Shown here: one piece after another, positions 1-6,938 of the stretch | Position numbering within the stretch: position 1 is the stretch's first letter | How the letters are laid out: each line of letters begins with the position of its first letter | NCBI RefSeq assembly: GCF_947253055.1 | Contig: NZ_CAMXYE010000023.1 | Span: 1-17,655 of the forward strand | Length of the DNA stretch: 17,655 bases | Reading direction: 5' to 3' | Source of the DNA: an uncultured Arcanobacterium sp. | Lineage (GTDB): Bacteria; Actinomycetota; Actinomycetes; Actinomycetales; Actinomycetaceae | Notes under the pieces: model-generated | The model's input: only the letters and a program-made list of their open reading frames with translations | Told to the model about the DNA's origin: nothing | Database searches by the model: none | Program-made: the position numbers and the translations under genes

Positions 1-18
1 CAGGAAGAAAAGCGAAAG

Positions 19-243
19 GTGGCGCACGGGTGCTTTATCGCGCTGGCGGTGATTATTGTGCTTACTATGGTGGGATTAGTGCTATTTGGAAGTCCTTATT
101 TAGGGTGGAATTATAAAGATCCAGAGACGGCGGTGCTGGGCACCCTTTTTCATTCTTTTGAATGGATCTTCGTACGCACCGCACCGATCGTCATCGTGGC
201 TGCGGTTACGGGAATGGTGTGGACGCGCAGAAAAGAAAACTAA
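19..243 (+). CDS. Small two-helix membrane protein, possibly 5'-partial
   Basis: A 74-residue product from a GTG at 19. I do not recognise the family. It has two hydrophobic segments (about residues 5-24 and 48-68) joined by a short polar loop with aromatic residues, and ends in the basic tail RRKEN, so it is probably a small cytoplasmic-membrane protein. The reading frame stays open to base 1 (codons for QEEKRK precede the GTG), so the gene may begin outside the window. An AGGAAG at 2-7 lies 11 nt before the GTG, a loose but possible ribosome binding site. The next gene begins about 60 nt downstream on the same strand. No function can be assigned. Confidence 0.5.
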   Translation: MAHGCFIALAVIIVLTMVGLVLFGSPYLGWNYKDPETAVLGTLFHSFEWIFVRTAPIVIVAAVTGMVWTRRKEN

Positions 244-305
244 ATAGCAGACTAAAAGCTGTGAGTTTAGGATAACCTTAGTTATATGCGTGAATGGAGG
301 GTGAA

Positions 306-1244
306 GTGACTCTTACCTACCGGGTGGCAGCAGGCGTAGTGCGACTAGCGGGCGTAAAAAAGATGTTCCTAAAATCCAAGGAAGATATGCTGGAATACGC
401 AAAGAAGCAAAATGCAAAGTCAGCTTTCAATCTCGCCAAAGCCCAGAAAAGAGCGAATAGAAAAAATTATTTTCTCTTTGAGCGGGAAGTTATGGGCTAT
501 CGGCTTGTGCGTTATCAAAAAAATGCCAAACCGGCCGCAGGAGCAGTGCTTTATCTCTTCGGCGGAGGGATGATTACTGGGCCAGATAAGCTGGATTTTT
601 CGCTAGCGGAAAGAATAATGCAGCAAACGGAAAAAGACGTCTGGTTTTTGTTTTATCCTTTGTGTTCCGCAGATCGAAATATAAAAGAAACCTATGAAGT
701 TTGCATTGTCACTTATGGGTTAATGACCAGCGAATACAGGGCAGAAAATATAAGTGTATTGGGATTTTCCTCCGGAGCTTGCCTGGCCGTAGGGATTTTC
801 TTACACAACAATGCCCTGGGTAGGCCTTTGCCGATGCCCGGTAAAATAATTTCAGTTTCTCCCGGCGGGATTCCAGATTTAGCACTTGCAGAAAATAAGG
901 AAATTTGGGAAAAACTTGTGGCACTCAACCCGAAAGACGTCATTATCGATCCTACGTATATTCGTACGGCCCGGGAAATTGCTAAGGGCACGGAAGATTT
1001 GCCTGAGTATATGCTAGATGGAACGGTTGGAGATTTTTCCGGTTTCCCGAAGACGTATTTCTATTACGGGGAAAATGAATGCCTCTACGCCTTTGCAGAA
1101 TATTTTCAACAAGCTATGGAAAAATACCAGGTACCTTACGAGATAGTCGTGGGGGAGGGAATGTGCCACTGCTATCCGCTGCTGCGATTTTTTAAAGAAG
1201 GCCGGCAAGCTCAAGAGGAAATTATTGCTCTTTTGAAGTCTTGA
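306..1244 (+). CDS. Alpha/beta hydrolase, HSL/acetyl-esterase type
   Basis: Probable cytoplasmic carboxylesterase or lipase-like hydrolase of the hormone-sensitive-lipase group (312 residues). Numbered from the GTG at 306: an oxyanion-hole FGGG at 85-88 (the family usually shows HGGG), nucleophile elbow GFSSG at 153-157 with Ser155, a GENECL at 255-260 where the family has GxxDxL, and a CHC near the C terminus with His288 as catalytic base. The acid position is thus Glu258 rather than Asp. No signal peptide is seen. GTG 306 is chosen because GGAGG at 296-300 sits 5 nt before it; the in-frame ATG at 294 lies before this site and has no Shine-Dalgarno of its own, and would add four residues. 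The substrate cannot be told from sequence. The membrane protein downstream follows closely and is probably co-transcribed. Confidence 0.8.
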   Translation: MTLTYRVAAGVVRLAGVKKMFLKSKEDMLEYAKKQNAKSAFNLAKAQKRANRKNYFLFEREVMGYRLVRYQKNAKPAAGAVLYLFGGGMITGPDKLDFSLAERIMQQTEKDVWFLFYPLCSADRNIKETYEVCIVTYGLMTSEYRAENISVLGFSSGACLAVGIFLHNNALGRPLPMPGKIISVSPGGIPDLALAENKEIWEKLVALNPKDVIIDPTYIRTAREIAKGTEDLPEYMLDGTVGDFSGFPKTYFYYGENECLYAFAEYFQQAMEKYQVPYEIVVGEGMCHCYPLLRFFKEGRQAQEEIIALLKS

Positions 1245-1282
1245 TGTGAATTGAAGGCTTGAGCGAAATAGGGAATGCGCAG

Positions 1283-1762
1283 ATGCTCGGAATAGAAATA
1301 GTTATTTTATGTGCGGTATTTTTTCTGCTGTGTATTTTCGCTACTGGTACCGATAGTAAAAATCTGCAAAATTATGCGTCTTACCCTGATGAAGTGCAAA
1401 GACGAATAAGAGAGATACCCGAATATCGAGATAGATTTAAGGAAAGATCTAAAGTAGCTGTGTGGATAGCGAATTTTTTCCTCTTTTTCGGGCTATTTCT
1501 CGCTCTCGGGGTATTTATCCGGCAAAGAACTTTTCTGCCGAATTTCCTGGCGCTGTTTCTGCTGGGGCAAGCATTAAATACTTTTGATTTGCTCGTAATA
1601 GATCTGCTCTGGTGGCGCAATACGCCGCGGATTCGTTTTTCAAAAATTCCCCAAAAATGCCTCTACCAAGATCCGCAAAAACATATCGCGGCTTTTCTAC
1701 GAGCTTTCATTATGTATTTTCTTATCGCGCTAATCGACGGATATTTATTGACGTTATTTTAA
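1283..1762 (+). CDS. Four-helix integral membrane protein, unknown function
   Basis: A 159-residue hydrophobic protein that I do not recognise. Four membrane segments are visible at roughly residues 1-21, 59-79, 85-110 and 135-157. Between the first two lies a charged loop (YPDEVQRRIREIPEYRDRF), likely cytoplasmic, and another basic stretch (RNTPRIRFSK) follows helix 3. The ATG at 1283 is preferred because AGGGA at 1270-1274 lies 8 nt before it and it opens directly into helix 1. A TTG at 1259 would add eight polar residues, but its GAAGG is only 1 nt away. It lies 38 nt behind the esterase (14 nt if TTG is used), which suggests a two-gene unit. The longer overlapping frame at 1612-1806 is a shadow. 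Confidence 0.65.
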   Translation: MLGIEIVILCAVFFLLCIFATGTDSKNLQNYASYPDEVQRRIREIPEYRDRFKERSKVAVWIANFFLFFGLFLALGVFIRQRTFLPNFLALFLLGQALNTFDLLVIDLLWWRNTPRIRFSKIPQKCLYQDPQKHIAAFLRAFIMYFLIALIDGYLLTLF

Positions 1763-1805
1763 GGAGTATTTGCGCATTGCTATTTATTAATCCTGTGATT
1801 TATTA

Positions 1806-1848
1806 GCCGTGCGGGTATTAGCTATTTGGTGATTTGCCATGCGGGTAT
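1806..1848 (+). repeat. Pair of 13-bp direct repeats, 30 bp apart
   Basis: GCCGTGCGGGTAT (1806-1818) and GCCATGCGGGTAT (1836-1848) differ at one base and start exactly 30 bp apart, close to three helical turns. They lie about 250 bp before the SDR gene. This could be a paired protein-binding site or the trace of a duplication; the sequence does not decide. Confidence 0.5.
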
Positions 1849-1862
1849 CTGCCGTCACGCAA

Positions 1863-1920
1863 ACTTTCCAAAAAGTTTAGTTATTTTCCGTAAAAGCGTC
1901 GGCACTTTCTGCAAAAGAGT
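1863..1920 (+). repeat. Three degenerate copies of a ~21-bp direct repeat
   Basis: ACTTTCCAAAAAG (from 1863), ATTTTCCGTAAAAG (from 1883) and ACTTTCTGCAAAAG (from 1904) align with starts 20 and 21 bp apart. The core CCGTAAAAG at 1888-1896 also occurs exactly in the repeat tract at 7018-7026, and CTGCAAAAGA here resembles CTGTAAAAGA at 7042-7051. The copies are imperfect, so this rests on visual alignment. Confidence 0.45.
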
Positions 1921-1924
1921 ATAT

Positions 1925-1940
1925 ATTTATTGTAATAAAT
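1925..1940. promoter_or_regulatory. AT-rich inverted repeat upstream of the SDR gene
   Basis: ATTTATT-GT-AATAAAT gives perfect 7-bp arms with a 2-nt centre, flanked by ATATAT on both sides, about 150 nt before the SDR start. This is the most AT-rich patch in the gap and could be part of a promoter or a dyad operator. I could not fit a clean -35/-10 pair with standard spacing, so a promoter call stays weak. Confidence 0.3.
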
Positions 1941-2093
1941 CATATATGGTTAGGGTGTTAGGCAGCTAGATACGATTCGGGCACTGTGGAAAATTTACCA
2001 CCACAAACTGGGAATTAACAGTGCAGGAGTCAGTTTTAGCAGTGCTACTAGCAAAAAGTATCGGTCTGGATCCTCGGAGAAAGAAGGAATATC

Positions 2094-2855
2094 GTGGAAA
2101 GATTTCTAGGAAAAGTTGCAGTGGTGACGGGAGCCAGCTCTGGTATGGGGCGTGGTATTGCCCAGGCTCTTTGCGCAGAAGGTGCTACGGTAATCGTGGT
2201 GGCGCGGCGGCAGGAACGCTTGGAGGAGCTGGCCGAGAAATGCCAGAATATGCCCGGTAAAATTTTGCCGTATGTAGCAGATTTAATGCACGACGAAGAA
2301 AACCACAAGATGATTGATTATGCACTTGCCCAAGCGGGTCGGCTAGATATTCTCATTAATTGCGCCGGCATGATGGACGAAATGAAACCGGTCGGCGAAG
2401 TAGATGATGATCTCTATCGGCGGGTTATGACCTTAAATGTGAAGAGCCCGATGTTGGCTATGCAAAAAGCGGTGCAAATCATGGAAAAGCAAGGTGGTGG
2501 CAATATCGTTAACGTCGCTTCCATTGGAGGCACGAATGGTTGTAAAGCCGGTGCCGTCTACACTATGTCGAAGCATGCACTGATTGGCCTGACGCAAAAC
2601 ACCGCTTTCATGTATGCCGGAAAAAATATCAGAACTAATGCCATTTGCCCCGGTGGAGTTAAGACCGAAGTGGGAATCAATATGAAGAATCCGAGCCCCC
2701 TCGGTTTGGAACGAGTCATGGCGGGAGTGGATACTTCGATTCGGCAGGCAGAAGTGGAAGAAATAACTGGTTTAGTTCTCTTTATCGCCAGCGACGCCGC
2801 TTCTTTTATCAATGGCGCAGTTATCGCAGCAGACGGGGGAGTGACCGCCTGCTGA
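2094..2855 (+). CDS. SDR-family NAD(P)-dependent oxidoreductase
   Basis: Classical short-chain dehydrogenase/reductase of 253 residues, the usual length, with a complete set of motifs: cofactor loop TGASSGMG at 12-19, Asp63 in VADL, NCAG at 89-92, Asn115, Ser143, and YTMSK with Tyr156 and Lys160, followed by the PGG motif at 186-188. Arg38-Arg39 directly after strand 2 suggest NADP(H) over NAD(H) (inference). It would reduce or oxidise a carbonyl or hydroxyl group in the cytoplasm; relatives include FabG-type, sugar and polyol dehydrogenases, and the substrate cannot be read from sequence. GTG 2094 is chosen because AGAAGGA at 2082-2088 lies 5 nt before it and the Rossmann fold begins at once. 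It stands alone on the + strand, with 88 nt before the next gene. Confidence 0.88.
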   Translation: MERFLGKVAVVTGASSGMGRGIAQALCAEGATVIVVARRQERLEELAEKCQNMPGKILPYVADLMHDEENHKMIDYALAQAGRLDILINCAGMMDEMKPVGEVDDDLYRRVMTLNVKSPMLAMQKAVQIMEKQGGGNIVNVASIGGTNGCKAGAVYTMSKHALIGLTQNTAFMYAGKNIRTNAICPGGVKTEVGINMKNPSPLGLERVMAGVDTSIRQAEVEEITGLVLFIASDAASFINGAVIAADGGVTAC

Positions 2856-2943
2856 GAAAATAAGGGCTGGATGAAACTGCTGTAAAGCGGGGGCAAAGTG
2901 TAGAAAATCCTCTGCCGCACGCTAAAGCAGGTATGCTGGAGAT

Positions 2944-3237
2944 ATGGAAGATATCGCCCGCATTATGCAGATGGAAAAAGTGCTGAATCGTTTACTGGAT
3001 AACTTACAAAAAGCGGAAGCCGCTTTAGATAGTTACGCAGAAATTACTTCTGACGTAGCTATCTTGGATAAGTATTATTCTGGAGCAGAGTGGTGGGCAG
3101 ATCTGGCAGCTGACGAAGAGGGGCGGCTTCCAGAAGATTTAGAACGAGGCGTACTTTCGGAAGATGGCATCTACAATGCCTTTTTCTATGCCGATTCTCT
3201 GCGCCAGCGCTTGCAAGATCTAACTAGCGAACTCTAA
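2944..3237 (+). CDS. DUF4298-family protein
   Basis: A 97-residue soluble, acidic, helix-rich protein. The pattern RIxQMExxxNRLL near the N terminus, a central YYSGAEWWxDLxADExGRLPxDLxRGVLSEDGxYN and a short helical tail match the small DUF4298 family, whose role is unknown; the assignment is from memory of the family pattern. Length is normal for the family. ATG 2944 has GGAG at 2938-2941 only 2 nt away, a tight but possible site; ATGs at 2965 and 2971 have none and would cut into the domain. The gene ends 4 nt before the stop codon of the converging ABC permease gene. Confidence 0.75.
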   Translation: MEDIARIMQMEKVLNRLLDNLQKAEAALDSYAEITSDVAILDKYYSGAEWWADLAADEEGRLPEDLERGVLSEDGIYNAFFYADSLRQRLQDLTSEL

Positions 3238-3241
3238 ATCA

Positions 3242-5437
3242 CTACTCCATACGGTTTACCGAAAGCTGGGTGACTTTCCCTACCGTGGCAGAAATAAGCC
3301 AAATTATTAGGGCGGATGCTGCCAAGGCGCCGGATAGTACGGCTAGGTAGATTCCGGAAATTTGCGCCTGCATGGAGCTGGAAAAGTTGTTGACAAGTAA
3401 ATAGCCGAGAAGTACACCGCTGCCGGCCGAAATTATGGAAATGGCTGCTAAAGGTGAGAAAGACTCAACTAACACCATACGCCGGAGGCGGCGCGGTTCC
3501 ATTCCCGCCAGCCGCAGCGTCAATAGGCTGCGTCGCCGCTCTATTATTGAGGCGTAGGTGGATACAGTGAGAGAAATAATAGCCACAATTAGCGTCACAG
3601 CTAGTCCGGTATAGGTTAGATATACCAGCATACGCGTATAACTTGAATATACGTTGCCGTCGTAATTGGGGCGATAATCCATATCTACTCGTGAAGTGCT
3701 GGGCAGTAATTCCGCCAAATCAGAGCGTAACTTTTCAATGTCGGAGGCTTTCTGCAAGGAAAGCAGGTATCCCGGAGTGGAATCCTCTTCATTGTAGTCA
3801 TTCAGCAGTTCGGCTCTACTTCCTTTTCCGATTGCTCCTGCTTCGGATTTAGGAGCGTGGAAATGTAGTAAAGCATATTCTCCATCGCAAGAAAAATCTT
3901 CTAGATAGGGGAGAGCATCTGCACACTTAAAGAGCGTATAGGCGTAGTTTATGCTCTCTGCTTTTGCTGCGGAATTTATATATTCTTTGGCTAATATTTG
4001 CTGAGTAGCATTATCGCTGACGGCCGGGTTGGAATCCGATACAAATAAGGTGACGCTAGTATCTTTTAAGTAATAATTTACTTGATCTTTCGCGTCTATC
4101 GCTTCGTATCCAGATATGCCAGTGAGGAAGAAACTTCCGGCAAAGAGCGCTAATACCACTCCCACTATAGAGCGAGAGATACGCCGAGCATGAGCTTGTA
4201 CGTAGTTTTCTCCGATATATACTTCGGTACTGCGTGTACGTAGTGATCTCAGCTTCGCTATTAAAAAGGTTAAATAGGGGCTGGCTATTACTAGCCCAAT
4301 CATTACCACCATAATGCTGGCGAGGAAAGCTACGAGGTAGCGGTCGTTGGTACTCTGGGGAACGTAATAAACGAGGAAAATACTTGCACCCATTCCTCCT
4401 AGCAGCGGTAATAGGCGCCAAAAATGAGGGCGCGGTGATTTTTTGCTCTGCCGTGCCACTCCGAGCGGGGAAGTGAATAAGCGGCGCAGTCCCCGCGCAT
4501 TAGCAAAAATTACCGCTCCGAAAGTGATGGCGATAATTATTAGATACTGTTGCCAAGAAAGGGTGAGTTGTTCTGGAAAATAGCGGCTGCTGGAGAGCGT
4601 AAAATTGGAAAGTGCCGGGCGCAAAGCCGTGCCAATAATAATTCCGCCGATAGTTCCGATTGCCGCTGCCACCGCGGATTCAAATAAAGAAATAGTGGCA
4701 ATTTGCCTTCCCGTAGCTCCCCCTAAACGCAGAGCCGCATAGCGCTGCTCCCGCTGCACTCCACCGAGCTGGGCTGCCACAATGAGGAGCATAATCACCG
4801 GGAAAAGTACTATTAATATTCCCAAATAAAAGACTTTGCTTATCACTTTAGGAAAAACATCACCAGCATTACTGCGGTGGAATTTATAGACGGGGAAAGC
4901 GCCCGAATTGGGATCAGAATGTAGATTATCTACGCCGCTGATAACTACCAGCGAATCTCTGCCGTAGACCATATCATGCGGTATTTCTCCCTTGTAAATT
5001 TTCCCGAAACGTTTTTGTATCTCCATTTCGGGATGTTTCTCTACTATCTGTTTCAATGCAGGTGATAAGTAGTATTCACCATTATTGGGTACCGCAAGAT
5101 CGAGCATATTTTCGATATTAGAATCTCCGCGCTCCACCAAGTATTGTTCGATGCGGTCATCTTGGTATTTCAATAAAGCGCCGCCGGTCTCCGGTTTTAT
5201 CCACAGTGGCTTTATCCCGTCTCGTTCTGCTCCGTTACTCGGAGATTTCGTTGATTCTTCGTAGGCATCCGATATGGAGGTAGTGAACCCATAAGAAGGG
5301 TTTTGGAATATAGCGTTGTGGAATGAGGTATAGACTACCAGCATAGCTACACCGAGAGCCACGGTAGCGCCGATAAGAAGCAAGCGCCCTAAATTAGAGC
5401 GGATTGATTTTTTAAAAAGAATCCAAGCGAGTTTCAT
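3242..5437 (-). CDS. ABC transporter permease, FtsX/MacB-like, 10 membrane segments
   Basis: Membrane subunit of a MacB/LolD-type ABC system, 731 residues. One helix at about 18-38 is followed by a large extracytoplasmic domain (40-200), then helices near 203-223, 254-272, 296-314, 343-358, 369-397 and 423-440, a second extracytoplasmic domain (445-600), and helices near 602-625, 662-683 and 695-716. The two FtsX-like cores (about 205-320 and 605-720) each carry the short motif A/L-LRL-G/A-G after a helix (ALRLGGATGRQ; TLRLAGMEPRR), typical of such duplicated permeases. These systems usually do not import; they work on lipids, peptides or envelope stress. The start ATG shares one base with the stop of the ATPase gene (TAATG), implying translational coupling. 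The cargo is unknown; drug or peptide efflux is an inference from PadR linkage. Confidence 0.88.
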   Translation of the reverse strand: MKLAWILFKKSIRSNLGRLLLIGATVALGVAMLVVYTSFHNAIFQNPSYGFTTSISDAYEESTKSPSNGAERDGIKPLWIKPETGGALLKYQDDRIEQYLVERGDSNIENMLDLAVPNNGEYYLSPALKQIVEKHPEMEIQKRFGKIYKGEIPHDMVYGRDSLVVISGVDNLHSDPNSGAFPVYKFHRSNAGDVFPKVISKVFYLGILIVLFPVIMLLIVAAQLGGVQREQRYAALRLGGATGRQIATISLFESAVAAAIGTIGGIIIGTALRPALSNFTLSSSRYFPEQLTLSWQQYLIIIAITFGAVIFANARGLRRLFTSPLGVARQSKKSPRPHFWRLLPLLGGMGASIFLVYYVPQSTNDRYLVAFLASIMVVMIGLVIASPYLTFLIAKLRSLRTRSTEVYIGENYVQAHARRISRSIVGVVLALFAGSFFLTGISGYEAIDAKDQVNYYLKDTSVTLFVSDSNPAVSDNATQQILAKEYINSAAKAESINYAYTLFKCADALPYLEDFSCDGEYALLHFHAPKSEAGAIGKGSRAELLNDYNEEDSTPGYLLSLQKASDIEKLRSDLAELLPSTSRVDMDYRPNYDGNVYSSYTRMLVYLTYTGLAVTLIVAIISLTVSTYASIIERRRSLLTLRLAGMEPRRLRRMVLVESFSPLAAISIISAGSGVLLGYLLVNNFSSSMQAQISGIYLAVLSGALAASALIIWLISATVGKVTQLSVNRME

Positions 5438-6093
5438 TAGGCGTTTACCAGCTTTCCATCTCGTACTACTACTTCGTTATCGGCATAGGCAGCTATGAGT
5501 GGTTCGTGGGTCACTAGCACTACCGTAATGTGGCGATTGCGCGCTTGAGCTACCAGTAATTCCATCACGCGTTCCGAATTATAAGAATCGAGTGAACCGG
5601 TGGGTTCGTCGGCAAAAATTACTCTCGGTTCGTAGGTGAGCACCCGAGCCAGTGCCACGCGCTGGGCTTCTCCACCCGAAAGCTGGCCGGGTAGGGAATA
5701 CTCTTTACCAGCTAGGTCTACGGCAGCGAGCGCAGCTTGCGCTTTTTCTTGGGCGTCTTTCAATTTCATTCCGCTGAGTAGTAGCGGTACTGCCGCATTG
5801 TCGAGGGCTGATAGCTCTGGCACTAATTGGGAAAACTGAAAAATAAAGCCAAATTCGCTACGGCGCAGTAGTGTACGTTCGGTATCGTTCAGGGAGGTGA
5901 TGCGGGTATCTCCGTAATATACTTCGCCACTATCAGGTAAGATAATTCCTGCTAGGCAGTGCAACAGCGTTGATTTACCGGAGCCAGAAGGTCCCATAAT
6001 TGCGAGTACTTTTCCGCTCTCAATTTGCAGAGATAAATCATTTAGGGCGGCTGTTTTTCCAAAATTTTTCACTAAATTATTTGCTTTAATCAT
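5437..6093 (-). CDS. ABC transporter ATP-binding protein, MacB/LolD type
   Basis: Nucleotide-binding subunit for the adjacent permease, 218 residues, a normal length for this group. All motifs are intact: Walker A GPSGSGKST at 34-42, Q-loop Gln86, signature LSGGE at 138-142, Walker B VIFADEP at 158-164 with catalytic Glu163, D-loop SLD at 167-169 and switch His196. The segment FQFSQLVPELSALDN after the Q-loop is typical of the LolD/MacB/FtsE branch. It overlaps the padR-type gene by 8 nt upstream and the permease by 1 nt downstream, so the three genes form one transcript. It would dimerise and drive the permease by ATP hydrolysis at the inner face of the membrane. Confidence 0.93.
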   Translation of the reverse strand: MIKANNLVKNFGKTAALNDLSLQIESGKVLAIMGPSGSGKSTLLHCLAGIILPDSGEVYYGDTRITSLNDTERTLLRRSEFGFIFQFSQLVPELSALDNAAVPLLLSGMKLKDAQEKAQAALAAVDLAGKEYSLPGQLSGGEAQRVALARVLTYEPRVIFADEPTGSLDSYNSERVMELLVAQARNRHITVVLVTHEPLIAAYADNEVVVRDGKLVNA

Positions 6094-6613
6094 GGAGTTC
6101 TTCTTTCAGGGTGGTAAGGCGGGACGACGTGAGATCTATCCAGCGTAAATCGGCTTCTATATGAAAAATTGCATGGTCTATCTGTAGATGTTCGGCGAGG
6201 CTGCTGTTCCGGCGTTTTTCGACGAGCTCGCGCATTCTTTGAATGTGGGCATGGCGTTGATTCTGCAAGTAAGCAGCGGCATCGCCATCTAAAAGCAATG
6301 CCAGTACCGTTTTGATGTAAATAGTGGAATGTAAATTGGGGCTGGGCGCTTCTGGGGTATTAAGCCAAGTAAGTAGCGCATTCGTGCCAATTTCCGTAAT
6401 TTCATAGCAGGTGCGCGCGGGGCCGCCGGACGCATCTGAATTCGCTATTTCGATTATCTGTTGATTTTTCTTTAGCCGCGAAAGCGTGGAGTAAATTTGC
6501 CCGGCAAGTATGGGCTTCTCTGATCCGAAAAGATCGTCATACATTTGCTTTAGAGAATAGCCGTAGCTGGCTTCTTTCGCTATCAAACCCAGCATCGCAT
6601 ATTGCGTAGACAT
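6086..6613 (-). CDS. PadR-family transcriptional regulator
   Basis: Cytoplasmic DNA-binding protein of 175 residues with the PadR winged-helix domain (about residues 4-85: YAMLGLIAKEASYGYSL, then QIYSTLSRLKKNQQI as recognition helix and wing) and a helical C-terminal dimerisation domain (about 90-170). PadR proteins commonly repress their own operon with an adjacent transporter and are released by a ligand. Here the gene leads the operon with the ABC ATPase and permease, and a perfect palindrome overlaps the likely promoter, which fits autoregulation. The ATG has AGGAG 5 nt upstream on the minus strand (6619-6623). Inducer and targets beyond this operon are unknown. Confidence 0.9.
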   Translation of the reverse strand: MSTQYAMLGLIAKEASYGYSLKQMYDDLFGSEKPILAGQIYSTLSRLKKNQQIIEIANSDASGGPARTCYEITEIGTNALLTWLNTPEAPSPNLHSTIYIKTVLALLLDGDAAAYLQNQRHAHIQRMRELVEKRRNSSLAEHLQIDHAIFHIEADLRWIDLTSSRLTTLKEELHD

Positions 6614-6684
6614 ATAATCTCCTAATTTACCTGTATATCTTGGCTTTTTGTAACTGGAAAATCTTTTAGACGACCAGTGCAGCC

Positions 6685-6711
6685 CTCACTATACACTCAG
6701 TGTATAGTGAG
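6685..6711. promoter_or_regulatory. 27-bp perfect palindrome, likely PadR operator
   Basis: Two perfect 12-bp arms, CTCACTATACAC and GTGTATAGTGAG, flank a 3-nt centre (TCA), 72-98 nt upstream of the padR-type start. There is no T-tract, so a terminator is unlikely. On the minus strand the arms overlap a plausible promoter: TTTGCA (complement of 6713-6718) and TGTATA (complement of 6690-6695) with 17-nt spacing. Binding would block RNA polymerase directly. The link to this PadR protein is inferred from position and from the TATACA/TGTATA-like symmetry of many PadR sites. Confidence 0.75.
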
Positions 6712-6718
6712 ATGCAAA
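6690..6718 (-). promoter_or_regulatory. Candidate promoter of the padR-ABC operon
   Basis: Read on the minus strand: TTTGCA as -35, 17 nt, TGTATA as -10 (TATAGT two bases further is an alternative with 19-nt spacing). It lies within and just outside the palindrome and about 77 nt before the padR-type start codon. Match to consensus is moderate. Confidence 0.4.
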
Positions 6719-6767
6719 CGAGTTTATGCCGGCGTGTTTTGAAAACTTATTACGCAAGATAGTGAAT

Positions 6768-6830
6768 TGTAGATGCGCGGAATACCTACTGTAGATGCGC
6801 GTAATACAATTACAGATACGCAGAGCGATA
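6768..6830 (+). repeat. Short tandem repeats, period 21-22 nt
   Basis: TGTAGATGCGCGGAATAC (6768-6785) and TGTAGATGCGCGTAATAC (6790-6807) differ at one base of 18 and start 22 nt apart. A weaker third copy, TACAGATACGC, starts at 6811, 21 nt on. They are spaced by short unlike linkers. Confidence 0.7.
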
Positions 6831-6859
6831 TATAAATTGCCCTAAATCAGTGGGAAAGT

Positions 6860-6891
6860 TCAGGCAAAACTGATAAGAAAATCAGGCTAAA
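6860..6891 (+). repeat. Direct repeat TCAGGC-n-AAA, period 22 nt
   Basis: TCAGGCAAAA (from 6860) and TCAGGCTAAA (from 6882) start 22 nt apart, the same period as the unrelated repeat pair before it. Short, so chance similarity is possible for this pair alone. Confidence 0.4.
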
Positions 6892-6938
6892 TTAAAGGGA
6901 GAATTGCGGGAAAAAGGCGAAGAAACTATGGCAAAGTA

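Larger units (their letters stand above)
1763..2093. other. 331-nt non-coding stretch with short direct repeats and an AT-rich patch
   Basis: No plausible gene is seen on either strand. From left to right it holds a 13-bp direct repeat GCCRTGCGGGTAT at 1806-1818 and 1836-1848 (30 bp apart), three degenerate copies of an A[CT]TTTCC-nn-AAAAG motif starting near 1863, 1883 and 1904 (20-21 bp apart), and an AT-rich patch at about 1920-1948 with an inverted repeat. The rest is the likely leader of the downstream SDR gene. No T-tract hairpin terminator is visible after the membrane protein gene. Confidence 0.6.

Noticed and set aside
1612..1806. Plus-strand frame of 64 codons over the end of the membrane protein gene
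   Set aside because: Out-of-frame shadow of the membrane protein gene with no ribosome site.
2021..2260. Plus-strand frame of 79 codons overlapping the SDR start
   Set aside because: It overlaps the clear SDR frame, has an Arg/Gly-rich random-looking product and no family signal.
2558..2920. Minus-strand frame of 120 codons opposite the SDR gene
   Set aside because: Antisense shadow of a complete SDR with all catalytic motifs.
2944..3237. Toxin or antitoxin gene
   Set aside because: The product fits DUF4298 and has no partner gene; nothing supports a toxin-antitoxin role.
4056..4421. Minus-strand frame of 121 codons inside the permease gene
   Set aside because: Fully inside the permease gene in another frame; composition is not protein-like.
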